Below are positions 9,036 through 17,062 of a stretch of DNA of 24,272 nt, in pieces (within the stretch, counting starts at the first letter, position 1; each line of letters begins with the position of its first letter). This stretch comes from Planctomycetota bacterium (GTDB lineage: Bacteria; Planctomycetota; Planctomycetia; Isosphaerales; Isosphaeraceae). Position numbers and translations under genes: made by a program. The stretch lies in contig JAJYDH010000021.1 of the NCBI GenBank assembly GCA_021777685.1, positions 1 through 24,272 of the forward strand, read 5' to 3'. The notes beneath the pieces are model-generated. The model was not told the origin of the DNA, did no database searches, and saw only the letters and a list, made by a program, of their open reading frames with translations.

Positions 9036-9764
9036 GGCTCACGATGGATTCCGGGGTGGTGGTGCGCCGGGGGCTCCAGGTCGTCAGAATCGACCCGCTT
9101 CCGTCGGGTTTCTCATCGGCCCGGCTCACTCCTCCGTCCGGCACTCGGGGCGTCGAACCCTGGTGAACATCCAGGACCTCTCCGACGACTCCAAGTGCTA
9201 CCAGACCATCCGGGAGATGCGCTGGCCTGACGGCGTGACCTGCCCCCGATGCGCCTCCGAGTCGGTCATCAAGAACGGCCGGGATGACACCGAGGCCCAT
9301 CGCCAACGATACGAGTGCAAGGGCTGCCGCCAACGCTTCGATGACCTCACCGACACCATCTTCGCCGGCCACCATCAACCGCCGCGGGCCTGGATCGCCT
9401 GCCTCTACCTGATGGGCCTGAACCTCTCGGGATCGCAGATCGCCCAGGAGTTGGACATCAACAAGGAGACAGCCGGCTGGAGGAGCGGGGCCACGATCAC
9501 GAGACGGCCTGTCACGCGGCGGGAGAGCACGCCCGGGATGATGACGGCGACGGATCCCGCGAGGTGCACGTCAACGCGATGGAAGGGTTCCGGTCGCTGC
9601 TGCGTTCATGGCCCCGCCCGCATCGCGGAATCCCCCAGGAGAGCCTGCCGCTCTACCTGGGGTTCTTCGAGTTCGTCCACAACGTCCGGGCTCGTGGCCG
9701 GAGGCTGCTGCTGGGTGCCCTGATCGGCCAATTATTGGCACCACCCTGCAACCCATCATGAGCC
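9036..9764 (+). mobile_element. IS1595-type insertion sequence, internally deleted, both terminal inverted repeats retained
   Basis: The left end at 9036-9061 and the reverse complement of the right end at 9739-9764 match at 22 of 26 positions, both beginning GGCTCA and ending GGGTGGTG. They flank a broken IS1595-family transposase. The element is 729 bases, shorter than a complete copy would be, because the transposase has lost its middle. The 8-base flanks (taggcgta on the left, cctacccg on the right) are not a target-site duplication, so one side has rearranged or the duplication has decayed. It sits between acs and the RluA-family gene, both transcribed away from or toward it on the minus strand. 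Confidence 0.8.
9163..9761 (+). pseudogene. IS1595-family transposase, internal deletion and frame change
   Basis: From the GTG at 9163 the first 105 or so residues show the IS1595 zinc ribbon (CPRC then CKGC) and the following helix RAWIACLYLMGLNLSGSQIA. At about 9470-9477 the sequence jumps to another frame that reads RLEERGHDHETACHAAGEHA, then EVHVNAMEGFRSLLRSW and LPLYLGFFEFVHNVRARG to a stop near 9761. That is the normal C-terminus of this family, including the Asn/Glu-containing active-site motif. From family knowledge roughly 130-160 residues between these parts are missing, including the catalytic aspartates. A short CCGG at the junction may mark the deletion point. It cannot encode an active transposase. 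Confidence 0.85.
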
Positions 9765-9804
9765 CCTACCCGATTTATCCGTCGCTCGGCCTTTGAATTG
9801 ACAC

Positions 9805-10710
9805 CTATCCCCCTGCCCCTTCGATCCCGTAGCGATTCCGGAGGTCGACGATCAGTGCGTCCATGTCGGAGGGCAGGGGCGCCTCGACCTTGACCTCGTG
9901 GCCGAGGATGGGGTGGACGAAGCCGAGCGTCTGAGCGTGGAGCGCCTGTCGGTGGAATTTCGCCTTGCACGAGGGCTGGTTCATCGGGCGATAGACCTTC
10001 TCGCCGACGACCGGGTGGCCCATCTCGGCCATGTGGATGCGGATCTGATGCGTCCGGCCCGTCTCCAACCAGCATGCGAGCAGCGAGGCCACCGGGCCGA
10101 ACCGCTCGACGACCTGATAATGGGTCACGGCGCGTCGGCCTTCGCCTTCGAACCTGGCGACGCCCCGCCGGAGGTCGCCCCGGTCGGTGACGAGGGCCTT
10201 GTCGATCGTGCCGGACTCGCGGCGAGGGTGCCCCTCAACGACCGCCAGGTACTGGCGCTCGATGTCGTGCTCGCGAAAGAGCTTCTGGAACGCCCGGACC
10301 GCCTCGGGCGATCGGGCCAGGGCGAGGGCCCCCGAGGTGTCCTTGTCGAGCCGATGGACGACGCCGATGAACGTCCGGCCGCCGCCGTGGCGGAGCGACA
10401 GGTAGCGGGTCGCCCGGGAGACCAGGGTGTCACGCTCGCGGTCGGGGGTCGGTTGTGTGAGCAGGCCGGCGGGCTTGTCGACGATCAGGACGTGCGGGTC
10501 TTCGTGGAGGATACGAAGTCGCCCGGCGACCTTCCTGGCCTGGGGGCGGTTGGGAAAGAATGCGATCGGAGCGTCGAGCGCGACCTCGCGGCCGGGCTCG
10601 TCGCAGACCTCGCCGTCGAGGTCGACCCGCCCGTTGCGGACCGCCTCCTGCGCGGCTCGGCGAGACAGGGCGAATCGCTCGGCGACCAGCTTGTCCAGGC
10701 GGATCGACAC
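9805..10710 (-). CDS. RluA-family 23S rRNA pseudouridine synthase (RluD-like)
   Basis: Isomerises specific uridines to pseudouridine in rRNA; the exact target cannot be inferred. An N-terminal S4 RNA-binding domain (IRLDKLVAERF through GRVDLDGEV) is followed by the catalytic domain: ILHEDPHVLIVDKPAGLL, then the motif-II segment GVVHRLDKDTSG with the catalytic Asp, and the C-terminal motif GRTHQIRIHMAEMGHPVVGE. The start is uncertain. GTG 10710 sits right before the S4 domain and gives 301 residues, usual for the family. An in-frame ATG at 10923 would add 71 residues rich in R, G and P with no domain. No strong ribosome site precedes either. Divergent from the inositol-monophosphatase-type gene; its stop lies 40 bases from the IS element. 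Confidence 0.9.
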   Translation of the reverse strand: MSIRLDKLVAERFALSRRAAQEAVRNGRVDLDGEVCDEPGREVALDAPIAFFPNRPQARKVAGRLRILHEDPHVLIVDKPAGLLTQPTPDRERDTLVSRATRYLSLRHGGGRTFIGVVHRLDKDTSGALALARSPEAVRAFQKLFREHDIERQYLAVVEGHPRRESGTIDKALVTDRGDLRRGVARFEGEGRRAVTHYQVVERFGPVASLLACWLETGRTHQIRIHMAEMGHPVVGEKVYRPMNQPSCKAKFHRQALHAQTLGFVHPILGHEVKVEAPLPSDMDALIVDLRNRYGIEGAGG

Positions 10711-11000
10711 GGGAGGAGGCTCGGGCGACGTGGCGATGGGACCTCTCCGGGGAGCAACTGGGCGGCCTTCCAGTCCGTGACGACCGCCCGCCCCACCGCT
10801 CCTCGCCCGTCCGGAGATGGGCGAGTACCGTGGGCAGTCTCCTCGTTCGATCGATGAGGCCACCAGGGCGCGGCCATCCGTGACGGGGACATTGTACCCG
10901 GGGAATTGTCCGACGCCAGACATTCGCGCGACCCGGGCGGAAATCGGATATCCTGTCCGCGTGGGCCGCTCGCGGCCCCTTCTCGAACTTCTCGCGATGG

Positions 11001-11792
11001 ATGGGATCTATTTTGATGGGAACGCTCGAAGACGACCTGGAGCTGGTCAAGGGATTCGCGACCGAGGCCGCCGCGCTCGCGAGGTCGAGGGCGGGCGCGG
11101 TCACGCCCGAGGAGAAGGACAACCTCAGCTTCGTGACCGACCTCGACCGGGACCTGGAACAGCTCCTCCGAGGGCGGCTGGCCGAGGCCTTCCCCGACGA
11201 CGTCCTGACCGGCGAGGAGTACGCCCCGTCGGGCGGGTCCGGCCCCCGACGGTGGTCGATCGACCCGATCGACGGCACGGGCAACATGGTCCACCAACTG
11301 CCGCTCTGGGCGGTCAGCATCGGCCTGATCGACGACGGCGAGCCCGTCCTGGGCGTGATCGCGATTCCGCCGCTGGGCGAGCTGTACTGGGCGATCAAGG
11401 GGGGAGGCGCCTGGCGGGACGGGGCCCCGATCCGGACCAGCGACGCCGAGGGGTTCCACTCCCAGGACAACCTCTGCGTCGGCACCAATGCCCTCCGGGC
11501 GCTCGACCCCCGGACCCTCCCCGGCCGGCTCCGGGATCTCGGCTCCGCCTGCTGCGAGCAGGCGTTCGTCGCCTGCGGGAGGCTGGTCGCCTGCACGTTC
11601 CTGGGCGAGGCGACCCACGACGTCGCCGCGGGCGCCGTGATCGCCTCCGAGGCCGGCGCGGGCTTCGCCACGATCGACGGCGAACGGCTCACCCCCGCCC
11701 AGTTCGTCGCCCGGACGCCCGTGGCCGTCCCCACCTTCGTCGCGCCTCCGGGACGGCTCGCGGCGCTCCTGAAGACGGCCCGGATGTTCTAA
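11001..11792 (+). CDS. Inositol-monophosphatase-family phosphatase
   Basis: A Mg-dependent phosphatase of the IMPase/FBPase superfamily, 263 residues. Motifs visible: NLSFVTDLDRDLE (metal-site lysine replaced by a neutral context), LTGEE, the central WSIDPIDGTGNMVH near residues 90-103, and THDVAAGAVIASEAGA near 210, the counterpart of the usual WDxAAG. Substrates in this family include inositol phosphates, histidinol phosphate, PAP and fructose bisphosphate, and sequence does not discriminate; no histidine or inositol gene is nearby. The ATG at 11001 is used; an ATG at 11016 (MGTLEDD) is equally plausible since neither has a strong ribosome site. It stands alone, divergent from the pseudouridine synthase and convergent with topoisomerase IB. 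Confidence 0.87.
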   Translation: MGSILMGTLEDDLELVKGFATEAAALARSRAGAVTPEEKDNLSFVTDLDRDLEQLLRGRLAEAFPDDVLTGEEYAPSGGSGPRRWSIDPIDGTGNMVHQLPLWAVSIGLIDDGEPVLGVIAIPPLGELYWAIKGGGAWRDGAPIRTSDAEGFHSQDNLCVGTNALRALDPRTLPGRLRDLGSACCEQAFVACGRLVACTFLGEATHDVAAGAVIASEAGAGFATIDGERLTPAQFVARTPVAVPTFVAPPGRLAALLKTARMF

Positions 11793-11817
11793 TCGAGAGG
11801 CACGAGGGCGGACGCCA

Positions 11818-12927
11818 TCAGGCGGTCGCCCCGATCCCGCGTTTCAGCCGCTGCTGGAGCAGCGCCACCACGGCGGCCTCCTCGGGCTTGAGCCCGCCAA
11901 GGCCGTCGGCGATCTCCTGCTCGGCGAGCTGGCGGAGCGTCCGGAGCATCGAGCCGTCCAGGTAAGACTCGATCACCTCGGGGTGGACGTAGCACTTCCG
12001 GCAGACCGAGGGGGTGTTGCCCAGCCGCTCGGCGACGTTCTCGATCGCCTGGACGATGTTCTTCTTGGCCTGGGTCTGCGAGTCGAACGCCTCGAACTCG
12101 CGGAGGGCGAGCGAGGCCAGGACGGTCCCGGCCCAGGTCCGGAAGTCCTTCGCGGTGAACTCGCGGCCGGCGACCTCGCGGAGGTAGGCATTGACGTCGG
12201 CCGAGTCGATCGTCCGGGCCTGGCCGTCCTCGTCGAGGTACTGGAACAACTCCTGCCCCGGGAGGTCGCGACAACGGCCGACGATCCGGGCGAGCCGGGG
12301 ATCGGCCAGGTCGATCTCGTGCTCGACCCCGCTCTTGCCCTTGAACTCGAACCGGACCGATTTCTTGCCGACGCGGACGTGCCGGTCGCGCATCGTGGTC
12401 AGGCCGAACGACTTGTTCGCCCTCGCGTATTCCTCGTTGCCGACGCGGATCAGCGTCGTCTCCAGGAGCCGGACGACCGCCGCGAGCACCTTCTCGCGGG
12501 GCAGACCGGGCCGGGCGAGGTCGGCGTCCGTCCGCTTCCGGATCTCGGGCAAGGCCCCGGCGAAGGCCATCATCCGGTCGTACTTCGACTCGTCGCGGAC
12601 CGCCCGCCAGCGCGGGTGATAGCGATATTGCTTGCGGCCCCGGGCGTCGCGACCGGTCGCCTGGAGGTGGCCGTCGGCCCTCGGGCAGATCCAGACTTCG
12701 GTCCAGGCCGGCGGGATCGCCAGCGATTTGATCCTGGCGAGGTCGTCGGGGTCGCGGAGCCGCTTGCCCTCGCCATCGAGGAAGGCGAAGCCTTTCCCCT
12801 TGCGAATCCGGGACAGGCCCGGCCCTTCGCCCGTGACATATCGCAAGCCGGCGGCCTTCGCCGAGACGACCGGGGCGACCCGGATCTCGGGCTCTTTCGG
12901 GCGACGCTTTCTCGCGGTGGTGGGCAT
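11818..12927 (-). CDS. DNA topoisomerase IB (poxvirus-type)
   Basis: Relaxes supercoiled DNA through a 3'-phosphotyrosine intermediate without ATP or metal. About 369 residues, matching bacterial TopIB. The N-terminal domain contains GLRYVTGEGPGLSRIRKGKGF and IPPAWTEVWICP. The catalytic set is visible: Arg in TTMRDRHV, Lys in FEFKGKSG, Arg in TAKDFRTWAGT, and the active Tyr in CRKCYVHPEVIESY near residue 320. Start at ATG 12927 (MPTTARKRR) is chosen because the frame further upstream crosses a terminator at 12961-12995 and an AT-rich repeat; ATG 12951 is the only alternative downstream of that terminator. Since it follows the terminator it probably has its own weak promoter or relies on read-through. 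Convergent with the phosphatase gene. Confidence 0.95.
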   Translation of the reverse strand: MPTTARKRRPKEPEIRVAPVVSAKAAGLRYVTGEGPGLSRIRKGKGFAFLDGEGKRLRDPDDLARIKSLAIPPAWTEVWICPRADGHLQATGRDARGRKQYRYHPRWRAVRDESKYDRMMAFAGALPEIRKRTDADLARPGLPREKVLAAVVRLLETTLIRVGNEEYARANKSFGLTTMRDRHVRVGKKSVRFEFKGKSGVEHEIDLADPRLARIVGRCRDLPGQELFQYLDEDGQARTIDSADVNAYLREVAGREFTAKDFRTWAGTVLASLALREFEAFDSQTQAKKNIVQAIENVAERLGNTPSVCRKCYVHPEVIESYLDGSMLRTLRQLAEQEIADGLGGLKPEEAAVVALLQQRLKRGIGATA

Positions 12928-12960
12928 GCGATGCCAGGGAGCAAGTCGCATACCCTCGCG

Positions 12961-12995
12961 AAAAAACGCGGGACGGCGAATCCTCGCCGTCCCGC
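12961..12995 (-). terminator. Rho-independent terminator of the aldo/keto reductase gene
   Basis: On the minus strand a 12-base perfect stem (12968-12979 paired with 12984-12995, core GGGACGGCGA/TCGCCGTCCC) with a 4-base loop is followed within two bases by a run of six T (12961-12966). This is a textbook intrinsic terminator. It separates the reductase (stop at 13054) from topoisomerase IB (start 12927). Confidence 0.88.
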
Positions 12996-13000
12996 CCTCG

Positions 13001-13040
13001 GATTTGAGATCTCGGATTTGAGATTTCAATGATTTGAGAT
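13001..13040. repeat. Three copies of GATTTGAGAT in an AT-rich island
   Basis: GATTTGAGAT occurs at 13001, 13015 and 13031, spaced 14 and 16 bases, just after the reductase stop. The core ATTTGAGAT recurs at 689 near another gene end. The island contrasts strongly with the GC-rich surroundings. Confidence 0.75.
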
Positions 13041-13053
13041 CAACGATGGCGGC

Positions 13054-14271
13054 TCAGCCGAGGAGCCGGTCGACCTCGGGGAGGATCTTGGCGAAGTCGA
13101 GCATGTGGTGGCAAGCCCGGCGGGCGGCCTCGAGGTCGGCCCCTTGCCAGTCGCGGCCAGCGGCGTCGAGGGCGGCGTATTCCTCGCGGGCCATGCCCCG
13201 CATCCCGTGATCTTCGTGGTAGGTGTAGAACCGGGTGAGGTCGCCGAGCCGGGCCTTGGTCCCGGCGGCCTCGGCGCATCGGCCGTCGCAGCCGGGGCAG
13301 AGGGTCGGGCTGGAGGCGAGCACGGCGTCGCGCAGCTCGTGGATCTCGGAGAGCTTCAGGGGCTCGAACCGGCGGGCGGCGTCGGCGTTCTCGATCGCCT
13401 GCTCGACGTTGTTGAGGGTCACGCACGAGGCGGAGAACCGCTCGTCGGTCCAGATCGCCTGGAGGAGGCCCTGCGCCGGGGTGAGGTTCCTGGCCTTGAG
13501 CGAGGGGACGTGGTCGGCGGTGAACTTGGTCTGGCCGGCGAGCTGCTTCATCGAGACCAGGCCGATCCCCTTGGCGTGGCAGGCGTCGAGCGCCTTGTTG
13601 AGCGCCGAGGACTTGTCGAGCCAGGGGGTGTACTTGAGCATGATGACGTCGATGAACCCGCCCTCGGCGGCGTTCTGGATCTGCTGGGCGATCATGGCGT
13701 CGTGGGTCGAGAACCCGACGAACTTGACCTTGCCGGTCTTCTTGAGCGCCTCGGCGGCCTCCTTCAGCTCCTTGCTCTTGGGCCAGTCGGTCTGGCCGGT
13801 GTCGAGCCCGTGGAAGAAGAGGAGGTCGATGTAGTCGGTCTTGAGCCGGGCGAGCCGCTCGTCCAGCTTCTTCATCATGTCGGACGGCGTGCGGACGTGG
13901 CTCTTGGTGGCCAGGAAGATCGACTTGCGGATGTCGGGCTGCGACGACAGCCAGTTGGCGATGACGACCTCGGAGTTCTTGTATCCCTCGGCGGTGTCGA
14001 AGTAGCGGACACCCTCGCGATAGGCCACGCGGAGGACGCGGTCGAGGGCGGCGGGCTGGCCGACGGTCCCCTGGTTGAGCAGCGTGACCTCGACGCCCGT
14101 CCTGCCCAGCACCCGCTTGGGGAGCACCGGCTTGTTGGCGTCGGCCTTGGGCTCGTCGGCCGCCAGGGCCGCCCCCGACCCGACGGTCAGGCTGGCCGCG
14201 ACGGTCGTCGCCGCCACGCCGGCCTGGAGGAACTCGCGACGGTCGACCTGGGGCGGATTCGTATCGGGCAT
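13054..14271 (-). CDS. Tat-exported aldo/keto reductase with C-terminal cysteine motif
   Basis: A 405-residue NADP-type oxidoreductase. It begins with a twin-arginine signal (DRREFLQAG, then a hydrophobic stretch ending GAALA before ADEP, cleavage near residue 37), so it is probably exported folded. The AKR core begins at LGRTGVEV and shows the catalytic tetrad: Asp and Tyr in YFDTAEGY, Lys in ATKSH, and His in FFHGLD. Toward the C-terminus a cysteine motif CPGCDGRC appears, a pattern seen in AKR proteins with an added iron-sulfur-like segment; here it has three cysteines. Start ATG 14271 has GGAGG about 12 bases upstream. Monocistronic, ended by the terminator at 12961-12995. Substrate unknown. 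Confidence 0.93.
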   Translation of the reverse strand: MPDTNPPQVDRREFLQAGVAATTVAASLTVGSGAALAADEPKADANKPVLPKRVLGRTGVEVTLLNQGTVGQPAALDRVLRVAYREGVRYFDTAEGYKNSEVVIANWLSSQPDIRKSIFLATKSHVRTPSDMMKKLDERLARLKTDYIDLLFFHGLDTGQTDWPKSKELKEAAEALKKTGKVKFVGFSTHDAMIAQQIQNAAEGGFIDVIMLKYTPWLDKSSALNKALDACHAKGIGLVSMKQLAGQTKFTADHVPSLKARNLTPAQGLLQAIWTDERFSASCVTLNNVEQAIENADAARRFEPLKLSEIHELRDAVLASSPTLCPGCDGRCAEAAGTKARLGDLTRFYTYHEDHGMRGMAREEYAALDAAGRDWQGADLEAARRACHHMLDFAKILPEVDRLLG

Positions 14272-14556
14272 CTTCCCTGTCCTCCTTCACCTGGACGAAT
14301 TGTGGGTGCAAGCTCGGCGAGAGGGTGGGTGTTCAACAATTGTCGAGGCTACTCCGATCCGACCGCGCTGTCCAGCCGACGCGGCCGGAGAGCGGAAAAA
14401 ATTTCGGTAAGGACCCCGTTGCAACCCTATTCGAACCTCCCGATGAAACGAGTCATCCTTTCCGACGACGCCCATCACCACCTCGTGGCCGATCAGTGTC
14501 GCACGTTGCACGCCCTTTCGTTTATCATGCGAAATTGACGCAACAGGAGATCTATC
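14272..14556. other. Intergenic region upstream of the aldo/keto reductase
   Basis: About 285 bases without a convincing gene. It must hold the reductase promoter on the minus strand, but I could not identify clear boxes; an imperfect 12-base palindrome CAACAATTGTCG lies at 14334-14345. The rest approaches the transposase remnant; its left end could not be fixed because no inverted repeat was found. Confidence 0.5.
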
Positions 14557-15145
14557 TTGAGGATCACACCGGCGGGCCGCGACGTGGACGACCGCTCTCG
14601 CTTCTGCTGCTTGAATTCCGGTTCTCAGAATACGGCAAACGGGGAGCCGGAAATCTCTCGGTGGCCAGTCGCTATGGTCCCGAGAAGGCCCGACGCATGC
14701 TCCGCTGCCAGGCTTGCAAGGCTCGTTTCTCGGAGCGGAAGGGAACACCGCTCTTCGACTCTCGACTGCCTCCAGAGAAAGTCGAATCGGCCCTGGAGCA
14801 CATCGCTGAGGGGTGCGGCGTCCGACAGACCGGCCGGCTCTGCAAGGTTGACCGAGGCACCGTCGGCCGCCTGAGCCGGATCGCTGGTGATCATTCCCGT
14901 GACCTCCACGACGAGTTGGTCGCGATTTCCCCCCCCTCACGCGCGAGGCCCAGCTCGATGAGAAGTGGTCGTTCGTCGCCAATAAGGAGAAGAATTGCGA
15001 TGAGACCGACCCGGCCGATGATCGCAAGGGAGACACCTGGGACCATGTCGCGATCGATGCCGAGAGTCGATCGGTGATCAGCGTCGTGGTCGGCGAGCGG
15101 ACGGCCGAGAACGTCGTCGCGTATGCCGATGACTTCAACACATGA
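14557..15145 (+). pseudogene. Degenerate planctomycete-type transposase with two frameshifts and missing C-terminus
   Basis: Three frames must be joined. From about 14557 one frame gives RFCCLNSG, the start of a zinc-ribbon. Near 14623-14628 the reading shifts to EYGKRGAGNLSVASRYGPEK, RMLRCQACKARFSERKGTPLF and RQTGRLCKVDRGTV, a DNA-binding part with helix-turn-helix. At the C8 run 14929-14936 it shifts again to LTREAQLDEKWSFVANKEKNCDE and DHVAIDAESRSVISVVVGERTAE, the start of the catalytic domain, then stops at 15143. From my memory of such planctomycete transposases (IS1-like) about half the protein is missing. Family name is uncertain; that it is a broken transposase is fairly sure. Confidence 0.75.
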
Positions 15146-15506
<361 letters not shown>

Positions 15507-15516
<10 letters not shown>

Positions 15517-16430
15517 TTTTTGATGCCTCGGCGCATTCTAATGGCGAAGTGGGGCCGCGGCAACCATCCGCCCGGGGCCGTGGAGCCGGTCGATAGTTCT
15601 CGCGATTCGAGCACGACGTCTTGGAAGACCCGGCGCGTGAACCGGGCGAATCCCCGATCTACGACGCGGGGGGCCAGGCGGTTGACCAACAGGAGGAGGC
15701 GGCCCTCGGGGGTCAGGGTCCGCTCGTGGAGCCCTCGGCGGACCGCTTCCAGGGTCTCGACCGCCACCCGATCGGCGGTCATCACTCGCTTGTGCTGGGT
15801 GGGATAACGTGAGGTATCGGCGACCAGGTTGCGCTCGAAGTCGGTCGCGGTGAACCCGGGATTGAGCAGCAGGACGTGGATGCCGTATTTGGACCACTCG
15901 GCACGGATCGACTCGGTGAAGCCGGCGACGGCGAACTTGCTCGCCGAATATTCCGAGCGACCGGGCAGGCCCCGCCGGGCGACGACAGAACCGATGTTCA
16001 CCAACGAAGGCCGATCGCCTCGCCTCAGGAGGGGCAGGAGCGCCCGGGTCGTCTCGATCAGCGCGAAGACGTTCACCTCGAAGACGCGGCGGAGGACGTC
16101 CGGGTCGTGGGTGTCGAAGTGTCCCGTGGCACCGACCCCCGCGGCATTCACGGCGAGGTCGAGGGCGCCGAAGCGATCGGCGGCGGCGTGGATGACCTTG
16201 TTTCGACCCTCTTGCTCGGTCAGGTCGGCGTCCACGACGAGCACTTGATCGGGGCTGGCCCCCTCCTCGGCGAGTACCTTGGCCGTGGCTCCGAGGCGAT
16301 CGAGCGATCGGCCGGTCAGGAGGACCCGGGCGCCGTCTCGGACGAGTCGCAGGGCGATGGCCCGACCCAGACCGGACGAGGCGCCGGTGACCAGGCATCG
16401 GGCGGCTTCGAACGACCTTCGACGGTTCAT
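15507..16430 (-). CDS. Short-chain dehydrogenase/reductase
   Basis: A 307-residue NAD(P)-dependent SDR. Motifs: cofactor loop TGASSGLG at residues 15-22, the VNAAGVGATG element near 95, the catalytic Ser in NIGSVVARR, and YSASKFAVAGF (YxxxK) near 165; then LLNPGFTATDF. A basic residue after the cofactor strand (TGRSLDRL) favours NADP. The C-terminal 60 residues, rich in Arg, resemble longer classical SDRs of lipid or ketoacyl type. The ATG at 16430 has GGAGG ten bases upstream. The stop TAG lies inside tRNA-Val (tRNA positions 8-10), so the last two codons GGC GAT and the stop are tRNA sequence. It follows the lipoprotein gene with a 17-base gap, probably one transcript. Substrate unknown. 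Confidence 0.92.
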
Positions 16431-16447
16431 CGCGGTCTCGCCTCCGA

Positions 16448-16858
16448 TCAGCGGATCACCGTCGAGTCATCGAGCGCGCCTTCGGCTTTCATGTTCGGGA
16501 GGGCTTCGGGGTCGGGCTTCCGCCACTTGAACCGGCTGGAACCCGGGTTTGTCGAAGGTCCATAGGCGGGCTGGCTGATGACGACCCGGGTGGACGGGGC
16601 CGAGACGACGGTCGAGCGCCGGGGCGGGGGCTGCGAGGTCACATTCGAGCTGACCCCGCCCGCCGCACCGCCGGAGACGATGACCTGGCCGCTCGGGACA
16701 TCACAGACGGAGCCGACCTGAGAGGTGACCGTCTGCCCGACCACCGGAGGGCAGCCGGGCACCGTCCCGTAGTAATGATTGTGGATGCAGCCCGAGCTAC
16801 CGGCCCATCCCGCGACGATGATCCAGAGGGATAGACGAAGGTTGGGGGCTCGACTCAC
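16448..16858 (-). CDS. Small putative lipoprotein
   Basis: A 136-residue protein of unknown function. A GTG at 16858 is the best start: AGGAGGAGG stands six bases before it, whereas an upstream ATG at 16897 has no such site. The N-terminus is a short basic region, then a hydrophobic stretch LSLWIIVAGWAG and a Cys in SSGC near residue 24, a plausible though non-ideal lipobox (no Leu at -3). The mature part is rich in Gly, Ser, Val and Pro with no recognisable domain, and has four cysteines including the lipid one, so it looks like a disordered envelope protein. It lies 17 bases before the SDR start. No homolog comes to mind. Confidence 0.6.
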   Translation of the reverse strand: MSRAPNLRLSLWIIVAGWAGSSGCIHNHYYGTVPGCPPVVGQTVTSQVGSVCDVPSGQVIVSGGAAGGVSSNVTSQPPPRRSTVVSAPSTRVVISQPAYGPSTNPGSSRFKWRKPDPEALPNMKAEGALDDSTVIR

Positions 16859-17062
16859 GGCGATCCTCCTCCTGCCGCTGCCGGGCTCCGAGCGCACGGC
16901 CAGGCTGGCCGAGTCGGACGCGACGGCTCATGACTGAAGTCGTGCGATGCGGCGTCAGGGGATGCGGGCGCGAGGCGCCGGAGTTGGGACTGACCGGCAC
17001 CCGGTCGGGCGGACTCTAATCGATCTCGGCGGATCGGCCAACCTCAATGTGCCGGACGGAAA

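Noticed and set aside
9736..9751. A sigma-54-like promoter TGGCACCACCCTGCA
   Set aside because: Spacing between GG and GC is nine, not ten, and it lies within the terminal inverted repeat of the IS element with no suitable gene downstream.
10711..10923. N-terminal 71-residue extension of the pseudouridine synthase
   Set aside because: It is Arg/Gly/Pro-rich, has no domain, and the S4 domain starts right at GTG 10710; kept as an alternative start only.
13040..14311. A 423-residue minus-strand frame overlapping the aldo/keto reductase in another frame
   Set aside because: Arg/Pro/Gly-rich translation; the reductase frame explains the region fully.
14287..15141. A 284-residue minus-strand frame across the second transposase remnant
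   Set aside because: The plus-strand pieces match transposase motifs; the minus-strand translation shows nothing recognisable.
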